Positions 1-12,609 of a stretch of 64,000 nucleotides of DNA are shown here, one piece after another (position 1 is the stretch's first letter; each line of letters starts with the position of its first letter). The notes beneath the pieces were generated by a model, which worked only from the letters and a program-made list of their open reading frames with translations, was not told the origin of the DNA and ran no database searches. The stretch comes from Amoebidium appalachense (Eukaryota; Ichthyosporea): contig CAVNZM010000009.1 in assembly GCA_963693365.1 (NCBI GenBank), positions 2,976,001 to 3,040,000 of the forward strand, written 5' to 3'. The position numbers and the translations under genes were made by a program.

Positions 1-298
1 CCCCAAACCCCTCGTTCGTGCTGGCAGCGGCAGGAACGGTGGAAAAGGGGGGAGGGGGGGGGGGGGGAGACAGGGAGAAAGAGAGGCTTTGGGGGGGGGG
101 GGAGGGGGGGGGGGAGTGACAGAGAAACAGGGTCGGGAAAGGTTGCGGAGGGGGGTGGGGGAGGGGGGAGAGGCATGGAGGAGGAAAGGGGAGGAGGGGG
201 AGAAAGGGAGGTACCTTGTTGCTGTGAGCTTCCATATGCAGTTCATCTCCAAACTTGCCAAGACACTGCACTGCCTTACCAAACGCTGGTATTCGGAA

Positions 299-350
<52 letters not shown>

Positions 351-1901
351 CGCACGCGCCCACGCGCATGCATCTGCATGTGTGTGTGTGCGCGCGTGCG
401 CGCGCGCGTGTGTGTGTTCGCGCGCGCGCCATGTGTGTGTGTGTGTGTGTGTGTGTTGTGTGTGTGCTTGGAGGGTGGGGGTGGGAGAGGATGGGAGGGA
501 GATATTTATGGAGGAAGAAAGGGGCAGTAACCCCCGGAGTCGGCGGCGGGGGAGGGGGTGGGTGTGTGGGGAGAGGGGGGGGGATTTTAGTTGTTAGTTA
601 TGTGCCTGAGAAGAAAACAGATTATCAAACCTGACACGAAAGTTTGTTTGTTTTTTCCGGTCCTGTTTGCCAGAAAGTTCAAGACCAGAGGCCGATGAAG
701 GGAAACGGTGAAGGTTGGACCAACTCCCTAATACAAAACAAAGGGTGAAGATGAAAGGGGAGAAGGGAAGGGGATGATTTTGCGGAGGGGAGGAGTAAAA
801 TCAGAGGAGAAGCGAAGGTGAAAAACTTGGGGGGGGGGGGGGGGTAACGGATGGTTAATGGATAGACAAAATATGAGTGGGGTAGGGGAAGGGGGAAGGG
901 AGAGGTGGGAGGGGGGAGGGGGGAGGGGGGGGGAGGAATGAAGGGAGGAACAGGAGTTCTGGTACACGATGTTCGCCCCTGCAACAGCAACTAACCGCTG
1001 ATGCAAGGTATGTCTTCTGAATTGAACTAGCCCACTGACTTACTTTTCAAATCTGCCGGGCCCACCACGCACTCCATTTTGACTTCTGGCTGCCAGTTAT
1101 CCGACCAGATGAAGGACCTGGTGTTGTTTTTCGAAAAGTTAGATTGCACTAAGGCCGAACGATGTACTTGTTCTTCTAAACCGGGGTGATCCTCGGTAGC
1201 AAAATAAGTGCCTAAACGCACTGTTTCCTGCCTATTAGTAGGTTTGAGAGGATGGTAAGTGATCTAACATCGAACAACTCGAGGATGTGCTTGCTTGCAG
1301 TGATAGTGTTTGCTTGGTGCATCAGTGATGTCAGTAAGCTCTCCTTTCTGTAAACACAAAAATGCAGTGCCTTTTCTCTCGGTTTCTTTGCTTCCATGAA
1401 CCTATAGTTATACATGTATGAAATACTTATTATTGTTATGCCTGTATGGAGTATTGTTTTGTCGTCTCCACTCTCCAACGTGTCACTCGGAAGTTCAAGC
1501 GGTGGTTACAAAATTTTCGCGCCAAATTTGCCGAAGCAACCAATACGATTGTTGATCGATAACTGGCGTAATCGCAATCCAGATGCTAAATTTGTCCAAT
1601 CATGGATAAAACAAACAACCAAAAACAGACGCTAATTTTGAAGTCGGGCCATCATCGGAATTAAAATTCGCATTCTTAGAGCCCTTTTAAGTCTTTTGAC
1701 TGGTTTCTTATCACACATGCGTTGTACAGATTCATACTTGCAGGTGTCGCGTTTATTTTACAGTAGAAGGAAATATTCGTTTACTTTCCCTTCTTTCTTT
1801 TGTACTTTCGAAGGCAGACGCCGAACGAAAAGCATAAACACCCTTTACAGTTCAACAGGAAAATAGAGTAAAAGGGGCTTTTCATAAGGTTTCAACTTAA
1901 G
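1..1901. other. Non-coding, G-rich and (GT)n repeat region
   Basis: G-rich blocks lie at about 45-175 and 825-935, and a (GT)n tract with CG-alternating segments lies at about 300-465. Open frames across these parts encode only Gly, Cys-Val or Pro runs. From about 1000 to 1890 the sequence is of normal complexity. It contains a 73-codon frame at 1414-1635 with no recognisable domain, which I do not call a gene. Nothing else was recognised. Confidence 0.6.
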
Positions 1902-2321
1902 ATGGGGGACCAGAAAGGCACACCTGATCCCATGTTCAGTGGGCGGCATCTCATGATCATGGTGTCATTGCTGGACGGCCTTCGTCGCATCACCCTCTAC
2001 GAGGGTCTACTTGCAGTCATCGTCGTCCGGAACATCTTCCTCGTCACATTCTACTCAAGCAGCCACCTAAAAACATGGCTTTGGGCTGGTTTGTGCGTCT
2101 TTTTAGGCTTCGTTGCACTCACCGTGACATTCTTCAACGTGACGAGAGCAGCGGTTGCCGATGGGGAGAAGGAAGCGTCTCGCTCTTTGACCCCCATCTC
2201 TGATCCAAAAGATGCCATTCCTGAATGGCTGGAGTGGAATCCCCCCGAGTTGAGTGCCGACGGGCTTGGCAAGTGGAAAACTCTAAGAGAATTGGCAAAG
2301 ACATTCAACACCATGAGGTAG
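1902..2321 (+). CDS. Small two-TM membrane protein, unknown function
   Basis: An open frame of 139 codons starts with ATG at 1902. I see two hydrophobic segments at about residues 31-51 and 58-78, separated by a short polar turn (SSSHLKT). The N-terminus is short and polar, and the C-terminal half is hydrophilic, including a Trp/Pro-rich stretch (EWLEWNPPEL). This suggests a small membrane protein with both ends on the same side. I do not recognise the family. The last codons read ATG AGG TAG, and AG|GTAGGC is a passable 5' splice site, so the stop may really be intronic and the protein may continue in an unseen exon. It sits alone between repeat blocks. Composition is normal, unlike the surrounding low-complexity DNA. 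Confidence 0.5.
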   Translation: MGDQKGTPDPMFSGRHLMIMVSLLDGLRRITLYEGLLAVIVVRNIFLVTFYSSSHLKTWLWAGLCVFLGFVALTVTFFNVTRAAVADGEKEASRSLTPISDPKDAIPEWLEWNPPELSADGLGKWKTLRELAKTFNTMR

Positions 2322-3215
2322 GCTGGGAAAAGAATGCCTCATCTGCTCTTAAGATGTTGCCCCTTAACCTTTGCCCAAGTGCATACACGTATATGCCTTT
2401 GAATTTTGTTGATGATGGTCCAGAATGCTTCGAGATACAAGAATTGGTCAAATCTGATATAAGCCACTGTTATAAGTGCTTTGAATCATGATGTTGCTCC
2501 GTGTGGTTCATGGATTTCACGACCGTTTTGGGCTCAATCTTGCAATTATGGGTTGTGCATCATACATGCCGCAATCAAACATCAGCCGGCTGAATCCCTG
2601 TCATTGTGAGCATGAGGACGAGATAATAGTACCACCAGAATTGTCCTTGGCTGTTTTCTCGCCTAATCCCTGGTGGTCATTCATGGGTGATCCATGTTGG
2701 ACCCGGCCTTTGCATCCAACGTGCACACACTTGCAGTCTCACATTAAAATTGTCCCCGATTTCAGTGACACAGCTCGCTCACCTGTGTACCCCATGCAAC
2801 TACGTATCTTCTCTCTCTCTGCCCCCCCCCCCTCCCCCCCCCCCCCCATCCCCCCTCCCCCCCCCCCCCCCCACGGATATTTTGGATCTAATATGCTGTA
2901 CGCTTATATAATGAAATGGGGAAAGATAGGACAGCCTAGCCTAGCGGAGGGGGGAAGTAGAGAGGAGCCTCCGGGGGAAGGTTGTTGGGGGGGGGGGGGG
3001 GGGGGGGGGGGTGGAGGGGGTGAGGCCAATGTAAAGCCCAAACGACACGTTGAGATTGATCCGACCATAAAAAAAGGCAACACACAAATGGTGTTTATTA
3101 TATCATGAAAACTTGGCAAGTTACCGGGAATTTTAATTTTTATGTCCTACATCACCGCTTTCAGGTGTGTGTCTGCGCGGGCATCGCCTAGGTAAGATGA
3201 TGGAGCAGCATGGGC

Positions 3216-3417
3216 CTGAAACCCCCCCCCCCCCCCCCCCCCCCCCCTTCTCCCCCCCCCCACCCCCCACCCCCCAAACACACACACAAACCCTCCTCCC
3301 CCCTCCCCCCTCCCCCCTCATTATGATACACACACACACACACACACATACAACACACGTACCGTATGATGTACATACACACACACACACACGAACACAC
3401 ACACACGAACACACACG

Positions 3418-3484
<67 letters not shown>

Positions 3485-3647
3485 TCATGTGAACACACAC
3501 ACAGACACATCATCATCATTATCATCAGCAAATCGAAATCAACCTTCTGCCCCTCGTTTTTTTTTGGGGGAGGGGAGTCGGAAGTTGAAGGGGGAGGAGG
3601 GGGGGGGGGGGGGGGGGGAGGGGATGAGTATGTAGGCGCCATGGTGC

Positions 3648-3699
<52 letters not shown>

Positions 3700-3767
3700 C
3701 GTGTGTGTAGTGTGTGCGTGTGTGTGTGTGTAACATGTGTGTGTGTGTGTGGCATGTGTGTGTGTGC

Positions 3768-3831
<64 letters not shown>

Positions 3832-3924
3832 TGTGTGGGTGTGTGTGTGTACGCACACGCGCCTGTGTGTGTGTGTGCCAGTGTTTGTGTGTGTGCGTGT
3901 GTGTGCGTGTGCGTGTGTGTGTGC

Positions 3925-3980
<56 letters not shown>

Positions 3981-4065
3981 GCGTGTGTGTGTATGGGTGG
4001 GTGTGCGTGTGTCTGTGTGAGCCGTTGTGTATGTGTGTGTGCACGTGTGTGTGTGTGTGGCGTAT
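3216..4065. repeat. Poly-C, (CA)n, poly-G, (GT)n composite
   Basis: Poly-C at about 3221-3285 is followed by imperfect (CA)n at about 3325-3510, a short unique spacer, poly-G at about 3598-3619, and imperfect (GT)n at about 3650-4065. The CA and GT halves are reverse complements, so the block is a large imperfect inverted repeat. No coding capacity. Confidence 0.9.
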
Positions 4066-4320
4066 TTGGGGGAAATGGGGTGGGGAGGGGGGGTTAGGGA
4101 GGGGTTGAAGATGGGGAGGGGAAGGGGGAAGGGGGGACGGGGGCAAGGCCTCCTAATCCAGAGGGGGGCCAGGGATTGAGTGAGTCATCCATCGTTCGAA
4201 TGCACGTGGCCAATCTTCTCGCAAGATCTCACTGCTGATGTGATAGTTATGATGATACGTACCAATACATTCCTGAGGGTGCCATATTAGCCAATCAACA
4301 GGTGTAAAGATGTCGACTTC

Positions 4321-4978
4321 AAGGCTTGGCCGGTCTGGACCGGACCGACGGTTCGGACCAGTCCTGGGGTCGGTCCGGGCCGGAACGGTCCTCAAAAGTG
4401 AGGACCGGTGTATTCAGCACTTTTATTTTGTGCAAGTTGCCTGAGCAGGCGAGACTCAGCCACGGAAAGGTAGCCCTACGTAATGAACTGAGTGGGCCAG
4501 TGTGTGTCCTTATGCTCATACTTGCTGCAAACGGATATGAAGGGAGGAGAATCCCTGTTGTTGTGCCAGACAGCGCTAACTCTGGCGGTAGTGGCCACCA
4601 GGCATAGGGGAAGGAGACTGAGCTCGAGGGGGAGGGGGGAGGGGGGGGGGGGGAAAGGGGAAGGTGGGAAAAGGGGGGGGGGGGGGGGGGGGATGGGCAA
4701 GCTGGAGAGCTGCCTGGGGCACAGGAGGGGGGGAGGGGCCCGGGGGGAGGGAGGGGGCGAGGGGGGTGGGGGGGGGGGAGGGGGGGGTCCAGGGGAGGGG
4801 GTTATACAGAGGGAGCTCGAGATGGAGTTAACATCTCATGAGAGGTGAGGTGAGGGGGAGAGAGAGAGAGAGAGTTGAAGGGCCGTGGGAGGGTCGGACG
4901 GGGGGGAGAAGGTGCAGGGGGGGGGGGGGGGGGAGGGGCTGGGAGGGGCCCGAAGGGGGGGGGGGGGGGGGGGGGGGG

Positions 4979-5018
<40 letters not shown>

Positions 5019-5110
5019 GGGAGGGAGGGCGGCGGGGGGGCAAAAAGGACCGAATTCGGACCGGGATCGGACCGCCAAAATGGCAGACCGGACCGGACCG
5101 GACCGACAGG
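4321..5110. repeat. GGACCG-rich direct repeats flanking a poly-G block
   Basis: Two stretches rich in the hexamer GGACCG and its variants (about 4326-4410 and 5046-5108) flank a G-homopolymer-rich interval (about 4620-5045, with near-pure G around 4957-5027). The two ends are similar but not identical. No gene was seen inside. Confidence 0.7.
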
Positions 5111-6530
5111 AGGGTGAGCAATGCGTTGGTCGACTTCAACTCGACACGGACTTTATTTAAAGATGAGCGCGCAACCAATCAGTGTTCCCATCACGTAATC
5201 ACCTTAGCAGTGGCTGTACCAGCCGGCAGTGGCACCGACGTTTCATTGAGCTCATTCCAACCCCCCAAGAGGGCATACTCTTTTTCTCAACACGTTCCCC
5301 TTATGCTGTACTCTCACTTTTACTCAGTAACCGTGTTTAAGCTTGATTCGAGCTAAATATGGTAGCTGGTAGTATCAGAATTGCGTTAGCGTGGTGCTAA
5401 ATAACTTCAAGTCATATCCTCAACACTTGAAATGGACAACTGCGTCATCACACGTCATTGTTTATCCGGATGATGATGGAATTCCGCAATTCATCGATTA
5501 ACCAATCAGCTTTCGCCGTTGATCCTCATGACGGTGCCAGCCGCGATGCAGCTTATGCTTCTCCTGATTGGAAAATGTTCTCAAATCTTATAAAGGACTT
5601 CTTATTAGTAAACAGAGTTTGGAGAAACAGATTATCGTTTGTCTTATTTGTCAAGCTACTTTCATTGATAAGGTCGTTTCAAAGTTCCTGGAATGCAGGC
5701 GAAGGGCGATCTATTTCCCAATAAACTGTTCTGCTTCATAAGTGGTTAAAGATCATGATATAAATATACCGTAATACCATTTTTGCAGATGATTGGGCTG
5801 GCTGATCAGTACTCAAAATCCCCCTATACCACTCAAAGCATACCTGCTACTTTTGAATCGAAATTTGATCCTTGAAAATCTTAATCATGATCAACGTTAA
5901 CGACGTCGATGATGACTGTATCAACCGTTTAATAATTATGTGCTGTCATAATACTGAACTACCAATCCTTGTATTATCATATTTAGTCTTATTTGGTTCG
6001 ATAAGAACTATTTGGGCGAATTAAATGTTTCTAATAGTTCCAAAATATTTTGCAACATGTGTAACTTGAACATAACTCCTGTTCACTGTTCCTGATCATG
6101 GGCTGTTGAACGTTCTGCAGAAAACGTCATGGTTTCTTTTTCGAAGGTAAGGGACAGATCTTGGAGTGTGAGGTGATCAAATTGGAATGTGCTGTTTTCC
6201 TGCTGCGACGTCGACGGAACCGTATGTACAGTATGCCGCAGTCTTTTGAATCCAGTCTTTCGCACCTTCAGTGTGCATCCTTCACACTGTTATGCTTGCC
6301 GTTCAACCTTTTTCTCAGTTTGGATCTCAAAAAAACTTCTTTTCTGTTTCATCTATGGAAGCTTTAACAGCCTGAATAACCATGAAACGAAGACAAGACA
6401 CGCACCAATTGGGCACCAAATCTTGAAGTTTTTACCCACACCACACAAACGAAACGTCTAGCCCAATCTGAGCTCAGCGAGATAGATCACACCCCTGACC
6501 ACAGAGGATTCCAAGTAGTAAACCCTTAAA

Positions 6531-7544
6531 ATGACTCGCTTGCGGGGCGGAAGCTCAACACCTCGCCTAAACAGGTTACCTAATGCCCTTGCCGAGTTTC
6601 TGTTTGGAGATCCCAGTACCCAACCTTCGAACTCAGCCTCCGAAAACGGATATGTGGGCAAGAGGAAAAACTCTGTTCCCTCTCTGGCCGACCTCCGTGC
6701 ACTCATTACACAAACAATCCCCGTGTCCTTTGACCATGACACGCAGACAGAGATCAATGCATACTCAGTTAGGACCAATCACATGGTTGATGGATACATT
6801 TCGGAAGATAACTCAGCGAGTCACAACGATAACATCACTGAGCACAACTCCGGATTCAGGCAACTCGAGGTCATTGAATCGTCTCTAGGTGCCGATGTTA
6901 CATCAAGCAAAACAACTGCAGAAATCAAATCCGGCGACAATGTCACCTACGAAATTAAACCCACAAGAAGAATACTCAAGTTCGCAAAGACACGGTGTTC
7001 CAATTTGGGGATCAGCGTGTGCGCCATAAGCACCCGTGTGTATATTACGGACGTGTATAAAAACTCCATTGCATGGCAGTTGGGCCTGCAAATTGGTGAC
7101 CGGCTCGATGAGGTAAACGACATACGTGCCGAGGCGTTGCGAGCCCAAGACATCATCGAACTGTTTTGTTACGCCGATCGCGTAAAGATGGTAGTGACAC
7201 AAATACCCCTTTTTAGGCAACTCTCCTTGGGTGGGGGCTCTGAAACAGACCGGATGGCCCGCCAACTGGGTGTAGCTTACGCAAACGGGCAGGTTCAGGG
7301 CGTGGTTGAGGGTTCGGCGGGATCCTTGGCAAACATGAAGAAAGGAGATGCCGTGATGGTGATTGGAAACGAGTGGGTTTATGACTTGGCTGACAAGGAT
7401 GTGTTGCACAAGATGCAATGGCGGCTTGCCAAATATGGGCGTGTAAGCGTCACTGTGGGGCCAGCTTTGTTAAAGAGAGAGATAGCAAGGGCGTGCTCGG
7501 ATCGCCCTTTGCCCATTTATAGAACAGCAGACCTACAGTTCTAA
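6531..7544 (+). CDS. Tandem PDZ-domain protein
   Basis: An intronless frame of 337 codons starts at ATG 6531. Residues 1-145 are polar and probably disordered. Residues about 147-225 form a PDZ fold: the carboxylate-binding loop region reads NLGISV (158-163), followed by the typical core VYITDVYKNSIAWQLGLQIG and then DRLDEVND, with the helix region near DIIELF. Residues about 245-310 look like a second, degenerate PDZ (GQVQGVVEGSAGSLANMKKG then DAVMVIGNEWV). PDZ domains bind C-terminal peptides and act as scaffolds. No catalytic domain, signal peptide or TM segment is seen. Codon use and complexity are ordinary, in contrast to the flanks. The ligand is unknown. A non-PDZ beta-rich fold is less likely given the conserved GLQIGDRLDEVN core. 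Confidence 0.8.
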   Translation: MTRLRGGSSTPRLNRLPNALAEFLFGDPSTQPSNSASENGYVGKRKNSVPSLADLRALITQTIPVSFDHDTQTEINAYSVRTNHMVDGYISEDNSASHNDNITEHNSGFRQLEVIESSLGADVTSSKTTAEIKSGDNVTYEIKPTRRILKFAKTRCSNLGISVCAISTRVYITDVYKNSIAWQLGLQIGDRLDEVNDIRAEALRAQDIIELFCYADRVKMVVTQIPLFRQLSLGGGSETDRMARQLGVAYANGQVQGVVEGSAGSLANMKKGDAVMVIGNEWVYDLADKDVLHKMQWRLAKYGRVSVTVGPALLKREIARACSDRPLPIYRTADLQF

Positions 7545-8557
7545 GGGGCAGTGCCTATTACGTTGACGAAAAAGTGTGTAACAATATACACACTTTGGTG
7601 CTTCAGTTTGCGTATAATAGTAATTGTATTCAATTAATTTATTACGCGGTAACCGCCATAGGCTGTAGTTCGAAACCGTATGTATGCCATTGGGTAATAG
7701 TGCACTGCCGTGTTACTACATTTGACACTGCAGTGATCATGATGCTAGAAATGATTGTGTTTTCCGCATCAATACGTTTACTAATAGTGTAAAAAAAGGG
7801 AGCCTTTTACTGCTTTATTGATGCAATGTGAGGCGAAATGAACGTGGTATGAAAGTGGTATGAAACCATCAAACTCTCTGCTTACATACTTACTTATGCT
7901 TACTTACTGCTTACTTATCGTCGTAACAATTGCAGTCGTTGTTCATGGTCTTATGTAATATTAAACTAAGAAATGATCTTTGCTTCCTTATATAAAGGTA
8001 AATATATAAGGGCATGCGCAAGGCATGCCCGAAGTCTGTATTCAAGTGTGGAAAAACGAGTTTTCTGCCAAGCATTTCTGGCCAAAGGAAAACAGGTGCA
8101 CCCGTGTTCATGGCATGCATGCATGCAGCTGCTTATGAGCAATCCTCTGAGGCAGCCTTTGCCGCGAGTGTTCCCCTTCATCTTTCGCTTCTTCTTGGCA
8201 GAAAACAGGTTTTGGAGTACTTATAGGGCTGTAAGTTGGACGGAGGACTGGAGGATGTGCCAACTGTTGGGTACAGAAAACTGAAACTTACAAAAGATAG
8301 TGGCAAACAACAGGCAGACAGGCAAACAACAAACGGTTCTTTACGGCGGCGGCCGGCCGGCCGCAATAGTTAGTCTTACTTGCCGACCCGCTGAGCCATA
8401 GATAGCGCAATGTAGACTACATCACATGTGTCGCTGGGCCGGGGCCCAAAAAACTTGAGCGGTCACTCCTTCGCGACTAGAAAGACAAAATCTTACGATT
8501 TGCCTGTACTGGTGTTTTGTTCACTTCGAAGTTTTTGCTTTGTTAGGGGAGAGGAAA
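7545..8557. other. Intergenic, unique sequence
   Basis: Normal-complexity, AT-richer sequence between the PDZ gene and STRAP. Short frames on both strands show no recognisable domains. A GC-rich palindromic stretch (GGCCGGCCGGCC) lies near 8350-8362. The STRAP promoter is expected just upstream of 8558, but no TATA element is obvious. Confidence 0.5.
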
Positions 8558-8778
8558 ATGGCACGCCAGACGCCGCTGAACTGCTCCGGGCACACACGGC
8601 CTGTAACGGACCTTGCCTTCTCGGCGATCACACCTGACGGATATTTTCTTATTAGTGCTTGCAAAGGTGCGTATGAGTGTGGGCGAGTGTGTGTGTGCGT
8701 GTGTGTGCGTATGTGCGTGCGTGCGTGCGTGCGTGCGTGTGCGTGCGTGCGTGTGTGTGTGTGCGTGTGTGTGTGTGC

Positions 8779-8811
<33 letters not shown>

Positions 8812-10684
8812 CGCGCGCGCGCGTACATATGTGTATATAGGCGAACGCGCGTGTGCCTTCGCGCGTAGTATGGGCATGCGTGTGTGTGTGCACGAGTTCC
8901 TGCTTTTCTTTTCCCGTGTGTGTGTGTAAAGTTGCGCGGGTGGGGGGGGGGGGAGGGAGAGGTGTGTGTGTGTGTGTGTGTGTTTGTGTGTGTGTGTTGG
9001 GGGGGGGGGGGGGGGGGGAACAGCTGGCTGATTTCATGCATGTGCGCATGTCTGTGTGTATGTGCTTGTGTACGTGCATGGGAGTGCTTTTTTTGGGCTC
9101 AAGTGTGCGGCTGTTTGTGTTTGTGTGCTGGAACGTTTGCAGTGTTCCTGGAAACTTGTGTGGGTTACTGTTTGTGAAGGCATGTGCTTGAATCAAGCAC
9201 GTTTTCCAAATGTCGTGTTGGAAGAGAAATACAAAAAGCTGTCGAAGACATCAAAGGGAAGCTTTGCATTTTTCAACTGGGAACACTTGAAGTTTTGACC
9301 AATGACCAAAATACCATTTTCATGGCAGATGGAAAACCCATGTTGAGAAACGGACAGACAGGAGACTGGATCGGCACTTTCGAAGGTCACAAGGTATGTG
9401 TGCAGTGCAGCAGGAAGACAGGTTGCGTTTTGGGATGGAGTGAAAGGAATGAAAGTATGGAATGGAAGCTATGGCAGAAAATGGGAGTTTTAATTTAAAC
9501 ACAGACCATCTTTTCGGAGCGTCTTTGGGCAGACATGGGCAGGGAGGAAGAGGCGGTGTATTCGTGCGCCTGAGAATGCATAAGTGTCTGATGGGTGGGA
9601 GGGGGGCAGGTGGGTGAAAGGGAGGGATGTGTGTGTGTGTGAGTGGGTGGGTGGGTGAGGGAGGAGGGTAAGGGTAGCAGTGGAGATGGCCAGTGTAGTT
9701 GTGCAAAAGGACATAATAGAAGTGAGCCACAAGGAGACTTTAAGTGGGTGAGGGTATGAGGGGAGGGAGGAAAAGCTCAGTTGACGGAATGGGGGGGATA
9801 AAATATAGTCGTTCTACTTTACCTCGAAATCCCCCTCCCACCCTTCTTCCCCTTCCCCCCTCCCCCCTCTGCCTGCCCGTCTCCGCCACACACACATACA
9901 CACACACACACAGTCGCCTCGATTTTTACACACACAAGCACACAACCTCAATGTGCCTCTGTGTGTCGTGTTCGTGCTTGTCCTCTTACTCTCTTTCCAC
10001 CCCCCCCCCCCCCCCCCCCCCCCCCCCCTTCCCCCTCCCCCTCCCCCTCTCCTCCCCTTCCCCCCCCCCCCCCCCCCCCCTTTCACTTGTCGCCTTCTCT
10101 TTCACCCCTAGACATCTAGAGAAATGTGGGTGCCGCACACAAGCACACACATCGCACAATCACATTACCCCAAACACAAAGGCACACTTTACACACATAC
10201 ATGCCTACATAAGGGTGAACACGCACATGCATTAAGGGCCCATAATGCACTCATCCTCCTTCTCTTATAATCCCCCCCCCTCTCCCCATGCCCTAAACAT
10301 CTGCTTCATTGGTGTGTGCCGTGATTTTAATCCAGATTAAATTTTAAAATCGCAGGGTGCTGTGTGGTGTGCACAACTAAACCGCGATGCAACACGAGCA
10401 GTGACAGGCTCAGCAGATTTCAGCGCGTATGCCTCCCCCCCCCTCCCCCCCCCCCCCCCACCCCCCTCTCTCTCCCTCCTCCCCCCTCCCCCCCCCCCCT
10501 CCCCCATCCCCCCTCCGTGCTCTTTCATGTGCTCTCCGGTGTCTCTGTTTGTGTTCTCCTTTGGGGGAGGAAAAAAACATGTCCAAAGGCTGCTAAGAGG
10601 CTGAAAGAGGCGGGAAGCTCCAGTGCAGAGAGAGGTTAGGGGGATGGATGGGGTTCCGAGGGCGGTGTGTGTGTGTGTGGGTGT

Positions 10685-10740
<56 letters not shown>

Positions 10741-11236
10741 CCGTGGGGAAAGATGAGGTGGGGGTGGGGGGAGGGGGCAGGGTGAGGTTTGAAGTGCGTG
10801 GTGGGATTCTCGAGAATAGGGGAAAGAATACCTTTTATCAGACCCTCACGTTTGCCTGTGGGGGTTGGGGGGGGGGGGGGGGGGAGGGGGGGGGAGGAAG
10901 ACAAGTGGATCTCGGGGGGGGGGGGGGGGGGATGCTTTGGAGAGCGGAGAGGGAGAAAAGAGAGATTTGCGGTGGTGACTAGTAGGAGAGAGTACGTGTG
11001 TGTGCGCGCACGGGGAGGGGGGGACGGGGTGGGGGGAAGGGGGGAGAGATTGAGGGGGGGGGGGGGGAAGGGGGGAGGGGTTTCCCTAAGCCCAGTGCTC
11101 TCTTTATGTTGGGTGCCGGTTCTGACGTCTGATTGGGCCACAGCAAGGTGTGGAATGCGGTGACGGGGGATGAGCTCATGTCTCTTAGCCACAAACACAT
11201 TGTTAAGTCGTGTGGTTTCTCTAAGGTTTGCAACCC

Positions 11237-11267
<31 letters not shown>

Positions 11268-11388
11268 CTTCCCCTCTTCATTCATGTCATTCTGTCGGCT
11301 AATGAGTGCTATTTGCCGTCTGAATGGAGCTTTTGGCATTATCTACCGCCTTCTACACCAACAACAACAACAACCCCAAAAAAACCAC

Positions 11389-11420
<32 letters not shown>

Positions 11421-11588
11421 CTTCCATTGTTCTGTGCCGATGTGGTCCTGCCTCTGCTATACCTTGTGTGTGCGTGCACGCACACACAAATACATACACA
11501 CACACACACATACACACACACACACCTCCAACCAACACACAAACGCAAACAAACAAGCACTCACACACCACCCTTACCCCCCCTCCTT

Positions 11589-11629
<41 letters not shown>

Positions 11630-11922
11630 AAAAAGAAAAAAAAGAAAAAAAAATCACGCACACACACACGCACACACACCTTCCATTGTTCTGTGCCGAT
11701 ATGGTCCTGCCTCTGCTATACCTTGTGTGTGGGTGCACACACACACACACACACACCTTCATCAGGTAACTTCTTTCAGAGCCACCCTGACCTGCCTCTG
11801 TGCCCCCCTCTCTCTCTTCCCCCCCCCCCCCCCCCTGCCCCCTCCCCCCCTCCAACACACACACACCCAAACAAGCAAGCACTCACACACCACCCTTACC
11901 CCCCTTCTTCTCTCCCCCTGCC

Positions 11923-11957
<35 letters not shown>

Positions 11958-12542
11958 TCGCACCCTCTCCTTTTCCTCCCACAGGATGGGCGTCAGGTGA
12001 TTACAGGCAGTCAGGAGAAACTTGTGCGTGTGTTTGATATCGAGAACGGCAGCAACGAGGCTGTGTTGACCCTCACGGGCCACGCGGCAAACATCAAGAC
12101 GGTACTGTTTGCAGATGACGGACGCATTTTCAGCTCTGGAGAGGACAAGGTTATCAGGTACATTCCCTCATTATAACAGAGTTATTAAATATACTCAAAG
12201 TATAATAAAGTTATTAGGTATACCTGATGCATAGCAAACTTATTAGGAAAATTTTCTAAATATAAGGTGGTTTTATGTAAGGGACTATTCGTGTTGGCAC
12301 ATATGAACGACCCCAATCTCCCTAGTGCAATGGATGTCAAGATGATCGAGCACACATTCAGACCCACATGCACGCACACATGCATACAAATAAACATACA
12401 CACACACACATACACATAAACATACACACACGCACATGCACAAGCACCCACTTGCACAAAATTTCGCATATGCATGTGCTTTGTTTGACATCACGACCAT
12501 GTGCACACACACGAGATACTGGCTTGACACTATGCTACAATT

Positions 12543-12609
<67 letters not shown>

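Larger units (their letters stand above)
2322..6530. other. Intergenic region, mostly simple repeats
   Basis: It holds poly-C (about 2822-2874), poly-G (about 2983-3018), a long (CA)n then (GT)n block (3216-4065), a GGACCG-rich block with poly-G (4321-5110), and unique AT-richer DNA from about 5120 to 6530. A frame at 5470-5724 (ATG, about 85 codons) has no recognisable domain or partner and is not called. The last few hundred bases before 6531 probably carry the PDZ gene's promoter, but no clear TATA box is visible. Confidence 0.5.
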
